Below are positions 7,444 through 18,106 of a DNA stretch of 64,000 nt, one piece after another (position 1 is the first letter of the stretch; each line of letters begins with the position of its first letter). The stretch is from assembly GCF_900112365.1 (NCBI RefSeq), contig NZ_FOLQ01000002.1, forward strand, positions 434,001-498,000, written 5' to 3'. Below the pieces are notes generated by a model, which did not search any database, had not been told where the DNA came from, and was given only the letters and a program-made list of their open reading frames with translations. Position numbers and translations under genes: made by a program. Source of the stretch: Spirosoma endophyticum (GTDB taxonomy: Bacteria; Bacteroidota; Bacteroidia; Cytophagales; Spirosomataceae).

Positions 7444-10400
7444 TTGAAAACTATACAGGAACTTCTACAGGAGCGTATCCTTGTCCTCGATGGGGCAATG
7501 GGTACCATGATTCAGCGGTATAACCTGACCGACGCCGACTACCGGGGTGAACGATTTCGCGACTGGCCACATGATTTGAAGGGCAATAACGATTTGTTGT
7601 CGCTGACGAAGCCAGGAGTGATTCAGGCGATCCATAAGCAATATCTGGAAGCGGGAGCTGATATTATTGAGACCAATACGTTCAGTGGTACATCCATTGC
7701 TATGGCGGATTATCGCATGGAGGAGTTGGCGTATAAACTCAATTATGAGTCGGCACGGATCGCGAAAGAAGTGGCGGTGGAAGTGACGCTACAAAATCCC
7801 GACAAACCGCGTTTTGTGGCCGGGGCAATGGGGCCAACCAACCGTACGGCTTCGCTCTCCCCCGACGTGAACAACCCGGCCTATCGCGCGGTTACGTTCG
7901 ATGATCTGGTAAATTCGTATTATGAGCAGGTTAGCGGGTTAGTTGACGGTGGTTCGGATTTGCTGCTGGTTGAAACGATCTTCGATACGTTGAATGCCAA
8001 GGCGGCCATGTTCGCCATCGATAAGTATTTTAATTTAAACCCACAAAAGACCGTTCTGCCCATTATGATCTCCGGCACCATCACGGATGCCAGTGGTCGG
8101 ACATTGTCGGGACAGACGACGGAAGCGTTTTTATACTCCGTTTCGCACTTGCCATTGTTGAGTGTGGGGCTTAACTGTGCGCTGGGAGCAGCTCTGATGC
8201 GCCCTTATATTCAGACGCTTTCGCAGGAAGCGCCCTTCTTTACGTCGGCTTATCCAAACGCTGGTTTACCCAACGAATTTGGCGAGTATGACGAGACGCC
8301 GGAGATGATGGCGTTGCAGATCGAGGATTTTGTTAAAAGCAGCTTTGTCAATATCGTTGGCGGTTGCTGCGGCTCTACACCTGATCACATCCGGGCCATT
8401 GCGGATGTAGCGGCTAAGTATCCGCCCCGGCAATTACCTGAACCTGAGCCCTACCAGAAACTGAGTGGGCTGGAGCCACTGAAAATTACGGAACTCACCA
8501 ACTTCCTGAACGTTGGCGAACGTACGAACGTAACAGGCTCAAAGAAATTTGCCCGACTTATAAAAGAAGGAAATTACGATGAAGCCCTGAGTATTGCCCG
8601 CGGGCAGGTTGAAGGTGGCGCACAGGTGATCGACATCAACATGGACGAAGGCATGCTGGATTCGGTGGAGGCTATGACAACCTTCCTGAACCTGATTGCT
8701 GCCGAACCCGACATTGCCCGCGTACCCATCATGGTCGATTCCTCGAAGTGGGAGGTTATCGAAGCCGGTTTGAAATGCGTACAGGGAAAGGCGATTGTCA
8801 ACTCTATTTCGCTGAAAGAAGGCGAAGATGCGTTTATTGAACGGGCACAACTCGTTCGTCGCTACGGGGCAGCGACGGTGGTGATGGCGTTTGACGAAAG
8901 CGGCCAGGCCGATTCGTATGAACGGCGTATCCAAATTTGTGAGCGAGCTTACCGAATTTTGGTCGATAAAGTTCATTTCAACCCGCAGGACATTATTTTT
9001 GACCCGAATATTCTGACCGTTGCAACAGGGATTGAGGAACATAATAACTACGCTGTTGACTTTATCAACGCTACGCGCTGGATCAAAGCAAATCTGCCGC
9101 TGGCCAAAGTGAGCGGTGGTGTATCGAATATTTCGTTCAGCTTCCGCGGAAATGACGTAGTACGTGAGGCTATGCACTCAGCGTTCCTTTACCACGCGAT
9201 CCGCGCCGGTATGGACATGGGCATCGTAAACGCCGGGCAGTTGGAAGTCTACGATAGCATTCCAAAAGAACTGCTGGAGCGCTGCGAGGACGTATTGCTC
9301 AATCGCCGGGACGATGCCACCGAACGATTAGTTGATTTTGCCGAAACGGTGAAAGCGAAAGGGAAGGTCATTGTTCAGGATGAAAGCTGGCGGCTCGAAC
9401 CCGTTCACGAACGGCTCAAACACGCGTTGATCAAAGGCATTACCGATTATATTGACCAGGACGTTGAAGAAATTAGGCAGTTGGTAGAGCGACCATTGCA
9501 CGTTATCGAAGGTCCATTGATGGATGGGATGAATGTAGTGGGCGATTTGTTTGGTGCGGGTAAAATGTTCCTGCCGCAGGTGGTAAAATCGGCGCGGGTC
9601 ATGAAAAAAGCGGTAGCTTATCTGACACCGTTTATTGAAGCCGAGAAGCTTATCGGGGGAGATACATCCAAGAATGCCGGGAAAATCCTGCTGGCAACCG
9701 TTAAAGGTGATGTTCACGACATCGGTAAAAATATCGTTGGTGTTGTACTGGGATGCAATAATTACGAGATTATAGACCTTGGTGTGATGGTGCCAACGCA
9801 GAAAATTCTGGACGCTGCCCGCGAGCATAATGTAGATATTATTGGTCTAAGTGGCCTGATAACGCCTTCATTGGATGAAATGGTCGGTGTAGCGAAGGAG
9901 ATGCAGCGCCAGGGTTTCACAATGCCTTTGTTGATTGGTGGCGCCACTACGTCGCGCATACACACCGCCGTCAAGATTGACCCGCATTACGCCGGGCCGG
10001 TAGTACACGTATTGGATGCCAGCCGAAGCGTCCCCGTTGCTGGAAAGCTTGTCAGTGAGACAGATGGTACGAAGGAAAAAATCTTCACGGAGATAAAGGC
10101 CGAATACGTCAAACTTCGTGAAGATCACGCCAAACGGCAAAAAGAAAAGGCCAGTCTGACGATTTCAAAAGCGCGGGAGAACCGTACGAAAATTGACTGG
10201 GCGGCTTTTGAACCAACGAAACCAACGTTCCTTGGTAATCGCTATTTTGAGGATTACGATATTGGCGAATTGGCGAAATATATTGACTGGACCCCCTTCT
10301 TCCAGACGTGGCAGTTACACGGTAAATATCCGGCCATTTTCGACGACGCGGTTGTCGGTAGTGAAGCAAAGAAATTATTCGATGATGCCACGCAGCTTTT

Positions 10401-11235
10401 GCAGGAAATCATTGATAATAAACTGTTGAAAGCCAAAGCCGTTGTTGGGTTCTACCCAGCCAACTCGGCCGATGACGACGTATTGCTACACGATTTTGAA
10501 GAGCATGTGCGCGAAGTCCCCTGTGAACGGCATGGTTCTCACCAGCACATCGAGTATAAAATCAGCAAAGCCCAATCACAAACGGCTGTAAGTCCGGCTG
10601 GCGAATTGATTTATGACACAAAAACGGTGCTGCATTTTCTGCGGCAGCAAAACCAGAAAGCGCCCGGCTTACCTAACTTCTGTTTGTCGGACTTCATTGC
10701 TCCGTTAGACAGTAGTCGGGAAGATTACATTGGTGCATTTGCGGTAACGGCTGGCATCGGGATTGAAGCGATGCTCGATAAATACGAGCGCGATCATGAC
10801 GATTATAATAGCATCATGGTCAAAGCCCTGGCTGACCGGCTTGCTGAAGCCTTTGCGGAACGGATGCATGAGCGTGTTCGGAAAGAGTTCTGGCCGTATG
10901 CCGTAGATGAAAATCTGCCAAATGAGCAATTGATCAAAGAAGCTTATCAGGGAATCCGGCCGGCACCGGGTTATCCGGCCTGTCCGGATCATACCGAAAA
11001 GGGCAAATTGTTTGATCTGTTGGATGCCACCAAAATTGGCATTGAGCTCACCGAAAGCTATGCCATGTATCCGGCTTCGTCGGTAAGTGGATTTTATTTC
11101 TCGAATCCTGAGTCGAAATACTTTGCCGTTGGTAAAATCAACAAAGATCAGATTCTGGATTATGCCCAGCGCAAAGACATGCCGATTGAAGAGATCGAAA
11201 AGTGGCTGGCACCCGTGTTGAGTTATGATGCGTGA
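7444..11235 (+). CDS. metH: cobalamin-dependent methionine synthase
   Basis: 1263-residue four-module MetH. The homocysteine-binding barrel (about 1-330) has zinc ligands C245, C308 and C309 (GLNCALG, GGCCGS). The methyltetrahydrofolate-binding domain (about 350-640) starts at [14 protein letters not shown]. The B12 module (about 660-890) contains [10 protein letters not shown] with the cobalt-ligand histidine H758, and the C-terminal SAM-dependent reactivation domain carries the [12 protein letters not shown] segment. It transfers a methyl group from methyl-THF to homocysteine. The start is TTG at 7444: it gives the conserved N-terminus, and the nearby ATG at 7425 is followed at once by a stop. 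An S-box riboswitch lies upstream and a terminator follows, so it is transcribed alone; metF is not adjacent. Confidence 0.97.
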   Translation: MKTIQELLQERILVLDGAMGTMIQRYNLTDADYRGERFRDWPHDLKGNNDLLSLTKPGVIQAIHKQYLEAGADIIETNTFSGTSIAMADYRMEELAYKLNYESARIAKEVAVEVTLQNPDKPRFVAGAMGPTNRTASLSPDVNNPAYRAVTFDDLVNSYYEQVSGLVDGGSDLLLVETIFDTLNAKAAMFAIDKYFNLNPQKTVLPIMISGTITDASGRTLSGQTTEAFLYSVSHLPLLSVGLNCALGAALMRPYIQTLSQEAPFFTSAYPNAGLPNEFGEYDETPEMMALQIEDFVKSSFVNIVGGCCGSTPDHIRAIADVAAKYPPRQLPEPEPYQKLSGLEPLKITELTNFLNVGERTNVTGSKKFARLIKEGNYDEALSIARGQVEGGAQVIDINMDEGMLDSVEAMTTFLNLIAAEPDIARVPIMVDSSKWEVIEAGLKCVQGKAIVNSISLKEGEDAFIERAQLVRRYGAATVVMAFDESGQADSYERRIQICERAYRILVDKVHFNPQDIIFDPNILTVATGIEEHNNYAVDFINATRWIKANLPLAKVSGGVSNISFSFRGNDVVREAMHSAFLYHAIRAGMDMGIVNAGQLEVYDSIPKELLERCEDVLLNRRDDATERLVDFAETVKAKGKVIVQDESWRLEPVHERLKHALIKGITDYIDQDVEEIRQLVERPLHVIEGPLMDGMNVVGDLFGAGKMFLPQVVKSARVMKKAVAYLTPFIEAEKLIGGDTSKNAGKILLATVKGDVHDIGKNIVGVVLGCNNYEIIDLGVMVPTQKILDAAREHNVDIIGLSGLITPSLDEMVGVAKEMQRQGFTMPLLIGGATTSRIHTAVKIDPHYAGPVVHVLDASRSVPVAGKLVSETDGTKEKIFTEIKAEYVKLREDHAKRQKEKASLTISKARENRTKIDWAAFEPTKPTFLGNRYFEDYDIGELAKYIDWTPFFQTWQLHGKYPAIFDDAVVGSEAKKLFDDATQLLQEIIDNKLLKAKAVVGFYPANSADDDVLLHDFEEHVREVPCERHGSHQHIEYKISKAQSQTAVSPAGELIYDTKTVLHFLRQQNQKAPGLPNFCLSDFIAPLDSSREDYIGAFAVTAGIGIEAMLDKYERDHDDYNSIMVKALADRLAEAFAERMHERVRKEFWPYAVDENLPNEQLIKEAYQGIRPAPGYPACPDHTEKGKLFDLLDATKIGIELTESYAMYPASSVSGFYFSNPESKYFAVGKINKDQILDYAQRKDMPIEEIEKWLAPVLSYDA

Positions 11236-11255
11236 TAGCATTAGGCAAATCATAC

Positions 11256-11290
11256 AAATCCCCTGACTACATAGTTGGGGGATTTTTTTT
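11256..11290 (+). terminator. intrinsic terminator of metH
   Basis: AAATCCCC (11256-11263) pairs with GGGGATTT, followed by a run of T (to 11290), 20 bp after the metH stop. Confidence 0.9.
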
Positions 11291-11554
11291 ATGAATTTTC
11301 TGCCAGCAGAAATCAGGCCCAGTCAATCATAAAGATAGCATTCCCGGCGCTCAAATAAACAATATATTTTGATGCAAAATTAATTGATAGTCAGGGATTT
11401 GCGCGGATTTCTGAACTCATTACTTATGCATTGTATTATTACGTATTGACTTATACCACTTTAGGAATATCTATATTTATGGCACCTTTCTGTGGCCTTG
11501 TGCTGGAGAACTAGTGTAAGAATCTATACTAACTTGGAACTATAAATTAATAAA
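11291..11554 (+). other. AT-rich leader region without a gene
   Basis: About 260 bp between the metH terminator and the glycosyltransferase. It is AT-rich and has no open frame with recognisable content. It must hold the promoter of the next gene, but I cannot point to an exact TAnnTTTG box. Confidence 0.5.
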
Positions 11555-13186
11555 ATGGCAGCATCTAAATTGAATAGTTTATCACGTAACGAATGGCTAA
11601 TTATTGGTTTGTTATATTTTATAGCTACGGCGATTAATATCAATAAGGCTTATCATATAGATGATACATTTCATTTAGAAGCGGCTAACTGGATCAAAGA
11701 CAATCCACTACGTCCCATGTCCGGTTTAATTAACTGGGACGATAATAAGGAGCCGATGTACGTAGCGAATCAGCCACCTTTATATTTTTATCTTATTGCC
11801 TTCGTGAGTAAGCTATTTGGAAATAGCGAGATTATTTTGCATCTTTTTCAATCAATTTTTACTTTATTTTCATTAGTCGCTTTCTATAAAATAACGAAAC
11901 TGTTAAATCTGGGGAAGGGGCTATTACTAACGACATTTTTTGCATTTTGTCCAGCTTTTCTGGTAAACCAGAACTTAATGGTCGATGTGCCATTACTGTG
12001 TTTTGATCTTTGGTTTCTTTATTATTTACTTCAACAGGACGTTCTTTCTGAACCGATTCGCTACTGGAAGGCCAGCCTAATTTTAGGCCTGAGTTTACTA
12101 ATTAAATACACCAACATCCCTTTATTCGTTGTTCTATTGATCACCATACTCTGGCGTAAACAATATCGACTTTTATACGTATTGTTGATCCCTGTTTTTA
12201 TTTTAGGACTTTGGTCACTTTGGAATTACGTCGAATTCTCGGCGGTTCATATTGTGAACAGGCCAAGAAATCCAATGACGCTTGATCTATTTACAAAAAA
12301 TCTGGTAGACTTTATTACGTGTGTCGGGGCCATTGCTCCCTTTTCTCTGGCCTTTTTTGTTGGCTATTTATCTCGCTATAAAATCATTACTTTTTTCATT
12401 CCACTTATTGCTTTATTGTTTATTGGATTGACGGTTGCCACGGCGAAAAACCGAATATTTATTTTAACATCGAATGATATTTTATCGACTGCCTTTTTGA
12501 TAAATGGCTTGCTCATAATCGTAGTAGTCATTTTAAGTGTTTGGCATAATAGTTTTTCTAGCAACAAGAAAATTGACATAGCTGATGTTGTGCTCGTCAT
12601 GTGGATTGCTGCGGTAAGTGGGTTTGTTATTTTATTCGCTCCTTTTATCGCCAGCCGTCATGTTTTGTTAATAATTCCACCCGTACTATTTTTAGGTGGC
12701 CGTTGGTTGGACAACATATCCATACTTAATGCCTCGCAGGCGATTCTTGTTGCAGCGTCCATTGGGTTAATCATAGCGATTTCAGACTGGCAATTCGCGG
12801 ATTTTTACCGTCGAAAGGCGAAAGAAGTGACTGGTGTATTACCCAGGCAAAGTCGTATCTGGACGGTAGGCCATTGGGGTTGGCAGTGGTATGCTCAGCA
12901 AAACGGGTTCAGGGAGGTACAGACCGATTCTATGCAGTTTCACACCGGCGATTATCTGGTCAGGCCTTCGGGAGTTGATAGTCAGGAAATTCCCAACGGT
13001 GTTCAGCTTCGGCCGGTCAGCGCCCTTACATCGCCTTTTACCTGGTTAACCTTTGTCTCTACGGGTTATTACAATTGTTTTTATGGTCGGGGTACCTCCT
13101 GGGCATATTCCAAATTTCCGATTGATAGCATCAAAATTTACCAGGTGACCAGTGTACCCATCAAACAAGGTCACATAGGAGAGTAG
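11555..13186 (+). CDS. GT-C (family 39-like) membrane glycosyltransferase
   Basis: 543-residue polytopic membrane protein with about ten or more hydrophobic segments in the first 420 residues and a soluble C-terminal region. Just after the first helix comes a loop with DDTFHLEAANWI, and then NQPPLYFYLIA. An acidic pair in the first extracytoplasmic loop followed by QPP-type residues is the usual GT-C/PMT pattern, where the acidic residue is catalytic. It probably moves a sugar from a polyprenyl-phosphate donor to a glycan, lipid or protein. Its DNA is clearly richer in A+T than the flanking genes (many TTA, ATT, AAA codons), which suggests later acquisition. The acceptor is unknown. Confidence 0.7.
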   Translation: MAASKLNSLSRNEWLIIGLLYFIATAININKAYHIDDTFHLEAANWIKDNPLRPMSGLINWDDNKEPMYVANQPPLYFYLIAFVSKLFGNSEIILHLFQSIFTLFSLVAFYKITKLLNLGKGLLLTTFFAFCPAFLVNQNLMVDVPLLCFDLWFLYYLLQQDVLSEPIRYWKASLILGLSLLIKYTNIPLFVVLLITILWRKQYRLLYVLLIPVFILGLWSLWNYVEFSAVHIVNRPRNPMTLDLFTKNLVDFITCVGAIAPFSLAFFVGYLSRYKIITFFIPLIALLFIGLTVATAKNRIFILTSNDILSTAFLINGLLIIVVVILSVWHNSFSSNKKIDIADVVLVMWIAAVSGFVILFAPFIASRHVLLIIPPVLFLGGRWLDNISILNASQAILVAASIGLIIAISDWQFADFYRRKAKEVTGVLPRQSRIWTVGHWGWQWYAQQNGFREVQTDSMQFHTGDYLVRPSGVDSQEIPNGVQLRPVSALTSPFTWLTFVSTGYYNCFYGRGTSWAYSKFPIDSIKIYQVTSVPIKQGHIGE

Positions 13187-13229
13187 GCAAGCTGGCAACC
13201 AGACTTATGATGCAAAAACACCTGCGTTT

Positions 13230-14369
13230 ATGCTCCGTATTATAAGTAGCCTCATTGTGGGTCTTCTACTGGCTGGCCTGACGGCTCCTGAACCGACCAT
13301 TCGCTTCAATCGCTATTTCGTGGCCGCCGAAAGCTATGAATCGGTAGGGGTATTTGACGTCGATAAAAACGATACGCTCGACATCGTTTCGGGCGATTTC
13401 TGGTATGAAGGCCCGCTCTTCCGGCGTCGGCATTTGATTGGAAACGAGCCTCGCAAGAATGAATATTTCGACGATTTTTCGACCATTCCTATGGATGTGA
13501 ATGCCGACGGACGGATGGATTTTGTTACTGGCGGCTGGTTCGATCAAACGCTACGTTGGGTTGAAAATCCTGGAAACGGCAAAGCTACCTGGCCGTTGCA
13601 TGAGATTGGTAACGTAGGGAATGTGGAAACTACCCGCGCCTGGGATATCGACGGCGACGGCAACCTCGACATTGTGCCCAACAACCCAAGTCATCCGCTG
13701 AAATACGTTAAGTTGGTTAGTCCTGGTACATTCAAAATGATTACCGTAGCACCGACCCAGGGGCATGGCTTGGGCTTTGGGGATGTGAACGGCGACGGTC
13801 GGGGCGATTTGATCGTGAGTGATGGCTGGCTCGAAGCCCCGAAGGATCGCAGCGCCGGACCCTGGACGTTACACAAGGAGTTTGCCTTGGGAACGGCGAG
13901 TGTTCCCATCATTGTTGCCGACGTCAATGGCGATCAACGTAACGATCTCATTGTGGGACAGGGGCATAGCTATGGCCTGCACTGGTATGAACAAACCCGT
14001 GATGCCAGTGGCCAGCGAGGCTGGACCAAACACCTGATCGACGATAAAAACTCACAATATCACTGCCTTGAATGGGTAGACATTACCGGCGATGGCCGAC
14101 CTGATCTGATAACGGGCAAGCGCTTCCGTGCCCATAACGATGGCGATGCTGGTGGGTATGATCCTGTAGGTCTGTATTATTTTACCTGGGATACGTCTCA
14201 GAAGAAGTTTGTTAAACACGATATTTCGTATGGTCAGCCAGGGGTTGGGAAAGGAACCGGCATTTATTTTGCCTTGGCGGATTTGCGTAAAACGGGCCGC
14301 AAAGACATAGTCGTAGCCGGAAAAGATGGTTTGTTTGTATTTTTTAATGAAGGTATGCCCAAAAAATAA
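13230..14369 (+). CDS. exported VCBS/FG-GAP repeat protein
   Basis: 379 residues with a signal peptide (LIVGLLLAGLTAPEP) and at least six calcium-binding-type repeats of the form DxNxDxxxDhhhG, for example DVNADGRMDFVTGGW, DIDGDGNLDIVPNN, DVNGDGRGDLIVSDGW and DITGDGRPDLITG. Such repeats build an integrin-like beta-propeller. No T9SS sorting domain is visible, so it may stay in the periplasm or be surface-bound another way. 43 bp separate it from the glycosyltransferase. Specific role unknown. Confidence 0.8.
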   Translation: MLRIISSLIVGLLLAGLTAPEPTIRFNRYFVAAESYESVGVFDVDKNDTLDIVSGDFWYEGPLFRRRHLIGNEPRKNEYFDDFSTIPMDVNADGRMDFVTGGWFDQTLRWVENPGNGKATWPLHEIGNVGNVETTRAWDIDGDGNLDIVPNNPSHPLKYVKLVSPGTFKMITVAPTQGHGLGFGDVNGDGRGDLIVSDGWLEAPKDRSAGPWTLHKEFALGTASVPIIVADVNGDQRNDLIVGQGHSYGLHWYEQTRDASGQRGWTKHLIDDKNSQYHCLEWVDITGDGRPDLITGKRFRAHNDGDAGGYDPVGLYYFTWDTSQKKFVKHDISYGQPGVGKGTGIYFALADLRKTGRKDIVVAGKDGLFVFFNEGMPKK

Positions 14370-14448
14370 TGTACGTTAGCCTATCTACATAGTAGTTTTT
14401 CTTGTAATTTTATTCTTCGTTTTTTCTTCTTCCGTAACTTATATCAGT

Positions 14449-14856
14449 ATGCAACGTGCTCAATTAAAGGAGTTTTACGGCTACGGCCTCATTCTTTCAG
14501 TGCTGACGGCCGTTCAGGTTTATTCAATTTATGTCGCGTCCACAACCGACCTGTCGTTAACCTGGAAACATTATTTAGGATTTGGCGCTACTACGTTGGC
14601 TGCCGTTTTATGGGCATTTCGTAAACCACAATACCTATTTTATGCCCTCGGTCTGACCCTTGTACTCGGCTATGAGAATCTAGTGGGTTTTACACCAACA
14701 CTCGATTTCACATCTACGCAGTACTACTTTAACAGCACGGCATTTCCCGTATCTTACCAGGACTTTTCGATGTATATGCTGCTTATCTGGGCTTATGTTG
14801 CCCACAGTCGCCTGCGGACAATGGTGCAATCGCTGTTTTTGAGAACGAGTAAGTAA
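14449..14856 (+). CDS. small integral membrane protein, unknown
   Basis: 135 residues with four predicted membrane segments (about 10-28, 43-60, 63-80, 104-120) and a basic C-terminus. I recognise no family. The start follows a T-rich stretch; the 3' end abuts a 30-bp perfect hairpin. Confidence 0.65.
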   Translation: MQRAQLKEFYGYGLILSVLTAVQVYSIYVASTTDLSLTWKHYLGFGATTLAAVLWAFRKPQYLFYALGLTLVLGYENLVGFTPTLDFTSTQYYFNSTAFPVSYQDFSMYMLLIWAYVAHSRLRTMVQSLFLRTSK

Positions 14857-14858
14857 CA

Positions 14859-14926
14859 GTACTAAATAATAAACCCAGAGGGCACAGATACGATTCTCTG
14901 TGCCCTCTGGGTTTATTATTTAGTAC
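14859..14926. terminator. 30-bp perfect hairpin between convergent genes
   Basis: Arms 14859-14888 and 14897-14926 are exact reverse complements over 30 bp with an 8-nt loop. Outer base pairs are A/T-rich, so either strand gives a T-rich tail after the GC core (CCCAGAGGGCACAGA). It fits a bidirectional terminator for the membrane-protein gene (+) and the sugar dehydrogenase gene (-), but the stem is far longer than termination needs. Confidence 0.75.
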
Positions 14927-14960
14927 GTTGTTAGCTACCGCCCTATGCGGCATTGTTTGA

Positions 14961-15012
14961 CTCACAGCGTACATGAGCGCTTTTGTAGTTAATGGCTTAT
15001 GCACGCTGTGAG
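14961..15012 (-). terminator. imperfect hairpin after the sugar dehydrogenase gene
   Basis: CTCACAGCGT (14961-14970) pairs exactly with ACGCTGTGAG (15003-15012), and the stem continues inward with mismatches (ACATGAGC against GCTTATGC). It lies 16 bp past the stop at 15028. Confidence 0.5.
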
Positions 15013-15027
15013 CTACGTAGGTAATTC

Positions 15028-16191
15028 CTAATTCGGCACAATACGTACAATCCGGCCGGGTCCTTCGAGTGAAACGTACAGGTTGCCATCAGGTCCCTGC
15101 TTGACGTTACGTACACGCTGTCCTGTTAGTAGCTTAGCTTCTCCCGTGATTTGGTTGTTGCTGATTGTCAGGATACTCAGATATTCTTCAGCCAGGCCAC
15201 CCGTCACCAGACTACCTTTCAGAGTACCGAATTTGTCGCTCGTAATGAATGTCAGACCACTGGTTCCTATAGACGGGGTCCAGGTGTGGATAGGCGCCTG
15301 AATACCGTCGCGGGTGGGACTGTCCGATATGGTCGTGCCGTCGTAATTAACACCGTACGAAACCAATGGCCACCCGTAATTGGCGCCTTTTCGGATGATA
15401 TTGACTTCATCCCCTCCTTTCGGACCGTGTTCCGTCGACCATAGCTGGTTAGTAGTCGGATTAAAGGCCAATCCCTGCGGATTCCGATTGCCATACGCAT
15501 AAACCGTTGTAGGTGCCGTGTTGCCCGGCAAGATCGGATTGTCGGCAGGAACCTGACCGCTATCGGTCATGCGGTGAATTTTTCCCCAGCCGGTGTTCAC
15601 GTTCTGGGCATTCTGGTTGGGCGATGAAGCGCCCCCATACGTGCGTGGACCACCTTCGCCCACACTCAGGTAAAGCATGTTGTCCGGGCCAAATTCGATA
15701 CGACTACCGTAGTGCCCCTGCCAGGCATTCGTAGCATCAGTCTGAAAAATTGTTGACAGGTCAGTAAGCTGATTATTAGTTATTTTGAATCGCATCAGGT
15801 TCAGCCGTCCTGACTGAGTTCCCGCTGTAGAACCCGCATAGGTGGCGTAGATCCAGCCGTTGCTGGCGTACTGGGGATGCGCCCGTAAGTCAAGTAATCC
15901 GCCCTGACCCGCCGTGTAAATGTCGCCGGGCAATCCGGTTAGCTCAGTAGCAGTCGTGGAGCCGTTGGCCAGCCGATAGAGTCGCCCACGCTTTTCTGTG
16001 AAGAGCAGATCGCCGTTTGGCAAAAAATCCATGCCCCAGATAATCTCATAGCCTGCCAACACAGTTTGTACCTGGAAGTTGGCTGGTATCGGTGCGGGCG
16101 TTGTGTCATGGTCGGCCACTTGCTGGCAACTGCTAAATAGACTGGCACCCACGATCAGCGCGCTTAGTACGGATAAGGTTTGCTTTTTCAT
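15028..16191 (-). CDS. PQQ-dependent sugar (aldose/sorbosone) dehydrogenase, lipoprotein
   Basis: 387 residues of the soluble glucose/sorbosone dehydrogenase (YliI-like) beta-propeller family. Signs are IIWGMDFLPNGDLLFTEKRGRLYRL near the start, the mid-protein YGSRIEFGPDNMLYLSVGEGG, YGNRNPQGLAFNP, WSTEHGPKGGDEVNII, and the ending GPDGNLYVSLEGPGRIVRI. The N-terminus is a lipoprotein signal with lipobox LFSSC, so it should be anchored to a membrane facing the periplasm or surface. It would oxidise aldose sugars to lactones using PQQ. No PQQ synthesis genes are in the window. Confidence 0.88.
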   Translation of the reverse strand: MKKQTLSVLSALIVGASLFSSCQQVADHDTTPAPIPANFQVQTVLAGYEIIWGMDFLPNGDLLFTEKRGRLYRLANGSTTATELTGLPGDIYTAGQGGLLDLRAHPQYASNGWIYATYAGSTAGTQSGRLNLMRFKITNNQLTDLSTIFQTDATNAWQGHYGSRIEFGPDNMLYLSVGEGGPRTYGGASSPNQNAQNVNTGWGKIHRMTDSGQVPADNPILPGNTAPTTVYAYGNRNPQGLAFNPTTNQLWSTEHGPKGGDEVNIIRKGANYGWPLVSYGVNYDGTTISDSPTRDGIQAPIHTWTPSIGTSGLTFITSDKFGTLKGSLVTGGLAEEYLSILTISNNQITGEAKLLTGQRVRNVKQGPDGNLYVSLEGPGRIVRIVPN

Positions 16192-16243
16192 ACGTTGAAT
16201 TTTAATCTCTTTTTAATCTAAACGTATGCAAAGCGGATTTGTT

Positions 16244-16318
16244 GAACGAGCAAGGGGTTCGCTGGAAGAATGAGCTAGTAAACAAAGCCCATTTCTCCAG
16301 CGAACCCCTTGCTTGTTC
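16244..16318 (-). terminator. long hairpin after the Gfo/Idh/MocA gene
   Basis: Arms 16244-16266 and 16296-16318 pair over 23 bp with one mismatch (core AGCAAGGGGTTCGCTGGA) and extend inward with further imperfect pairs. It lies 11 bp beyond the stop at 16329. No strong T tract follows. Confidence 0.65.
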
Positions 16319-16328
16319 ACTCTCTCAA

Positions 16329-17849
16329 TTACGCCGTTAGGGACCAGCCCTGACGGTACTCCCGCTTCACAAACTGGTTGGCTTCGTCGAGGTTGGTGAT
16401 TTTCATGTTTTTACCATCCCACATCAGCTTCTTGCGACCTGGATAGTTGAAACCTTTGCCGTCGGCTTTAGGCTGACGTAGCGTGTAGCTACGAATGGCC
16501 AGATTACCCATTAGTACGGATTCCGTCAGTGGACCGGCGAAATCGAATGAGGAGGTAAGCGCCTTGTGCTCCTTGCTATTGAAACCAGCTTTGCAAGCTT
16601 CCGTCCACAATACCTGGTGTCCATTTTCAGGTAGCGGCTTGGCGCCATCAGCAGGTTTTGGTTTTGGGTCGCCCACTATTTTCTGACCGTCTTTCGTATA
16701 GAGTTTTGGGTCCTCACCATACATGCCACAGATCAACAAACCTTTGTCACCGTGGATCAGTACGCCGTTTTCGCCATTTTCGGGCATCAGTTCGCCTTCT
16801 GGCAACATATCTGGCCGGAAGGGACGGATACCACCATCTTCCCAGATCATTTTTACTACTGACTTATTTTTCGCTGTGGCCGGGAATTTTATTTCCACAT
16901 GCGACGATGGAGGGCAGCCTTCGGGAATGTACTCCGGAGTCCAGTCTTTCAGGAATACCTGGCCAATGCTGGTCTCAACTTCGGTTGGGTAGCCAAGGCC
17001 GAGTACGCGAAATGGCGTATCCATGATGTGACAGCCAATGTCGCCGAGTGCACCAGCGCCAAAATTCCACCAGCCACGCCATTTAAAGGGGTGATAGGCG
17101 GGGGTATACCCAATTTTTTGAGCAGGTCCGAGCCACAGATCCCAATCCAGATCAACGGGTATTTGCTCAACGGCTTGTGGGACCGGAATCCCCTGCGGCC
17201 AAACGGGACGGTTGGTCCAGAGGTTAACGGTATGTACGGTGCCCAGCAGACCCTTATCGAACCAGTCCACCATCTGTTTCTGCTGCGGATTCGACGACCC
17301 CTGGTTGCCCATCTGCGTAACAACTTTGTATTTACGAGCGGCTTCAGTCAGCATTCGGGCCTCGTAAATGTTGTGCGTCAGGGGCTTTTGAACGTATACG
17401 TGCTTGCCGCGCTGCATGGCTGCCATGGCTACAACGGCGTGGGTATGGTCGGCGGTGGAGACTGTAACGGCGTCAATGGCTTTGCCTTCTTTGTCCAGCA
17501 TCTCCCGGAAGTCTTTGTACTTCTTGGCATTAGGGTGCTTGGTAAAATTTTCTTTCACGCGGGGAAGACCCCAGTCTACGTCGCAGAGCGCGACAATATT
17601 ATTGGCACCGTTGTTATACGAATTGTTGGTGTCGCTAAAGCCCTTGCCACCAAAGCCAACACCGGCAATATTGAGTTTATCGCTGGGGGCAATGAAGCCT
17701 TTGCCGCCCAGTACATGACGGGGCACAATAAAGAAGCTCGCTGTAGCCAAAGCCCCTGCCTGAATAAACTGTCGGCGGGTCGTACCCGTGGTGGATTCGA
17801 CCGGATTGGTCTGCTCGGGCGTTGGCGTTGAGTTATCTGATTGGTTCAT
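16329..17849 (-). CDS. Tat-exported Gfo/Idh/MocA oxidoreductase
   Basis: 506 residues. A twin-arginine signal TRRQFIQAGALATASFF (about 24-40) is followed by a Rossmann start KLNIAGVGFGGKG, the NAD(P)-site segment VALCDVDW, and STADHTHAVVAMAAMQRGKHVYVQKPL with the EKP-like catalytic lysine (QKPL). The C-terminal half has the expected alpha/beta dimerisation domain (WNFGAGALGDIGCHIMD). These enzymes oxidise or reduce sugars and inositols with bound cofactor; Tat export implies the cofactor is loaded before export. It is common in Bacteroidota sugar-degradation sets, often with sugar dehydrogenases as here. The exact substrate is unknown. Confidence 0.9.
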   Translation of the reverse strand: MNQSDNSTPTPEQTNPVESTTGTTRRQFIQAGALATASFFIVPRHVLGGKGFIAPSDKLNIAGVGFGGKGFSDTNNSYNNGANNIVALCDVDWGLPRVKENFTKHPNAKKYKDFREMLDKEGKAIDAVTVSTADHTHAVVAMAAMQRGKHVYVQKPLTHNIYEARMLTEAARKYKVVTQMGNQGSSNPQQKQMVDWFDKGLLGTVHTVNLWTNRPVWPQGIPVPQAVEQIPVDLDWDLWLGPAQKIGYTPAYHPFKWRGWWNFGAGALGDIGCHIMDTPFRVLGLGYPTEVETSIGQVFLKDWTPEYIPEGCPPSSHVEIKFPATAKNKSVVKMIWEDGGIRPFRPDMLPEGELMPENGENGVLIHGDKGLLICGMYGEDPKLYTKDGQKIVGDPKPKPADGAKPLPENGHQVLWTEACKAGFNSKEHKALTSSFDFAGPLTESVLMGNLAIRSYTLRQPKADGKGFNYPGRKKLMWDGKNMKITNLDEANQFVKREYRQGWSLTA

Positions 17850-18070
17850 GAGAAACGTATTGGAGTTGTATTAATTGATAAGGGAATATCGGGCGAAATT
17901 TACCCAATTGACCGGTATGATTTTTCAACTACCAGATACAATTGTTGATCATCCGGTTAAGAAACCGTTTTTTACTGAAATTACAGGTAGCAATAGGTCG
18001 AGATCGGTGTCATTCCAGCAATCGTTTATGTCGGAAAGCGTGTACACGTAGCGTTTGAATTTATACAACC

Positions 18071-18101
18071 TTAACTTGCTCTCATTACCAGAGTAAGTTA
18101 A
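18071..18101 (+). promoter_or_regulatory. hairpin touching the start of the beta-propeller gene
   Basis: TTAACTTGCTCT (18071-18082) and AGAGTAAGTTAA (18090-18101) pair in 11 of 12 positions around a 7-nt loop; the ATG is at 18107. In RNA it would block the ribosome entry region; in DNA it could be an operator. Confidence 0.5.
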
Positions 18102-18106
18102 AAACC

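Noticed and set aside
8539..9177. 212-codon open frame antisense to metH
   Set aside because: No domain, no start signal, and it opposes a strongly conserved gene.
16899..17831. 310-codon open frame on the plus strand
   Set aside because: It lies antisense to the clear Gfo/Idh/MocA gene and has no recognisable domain; it is a shadow frame.
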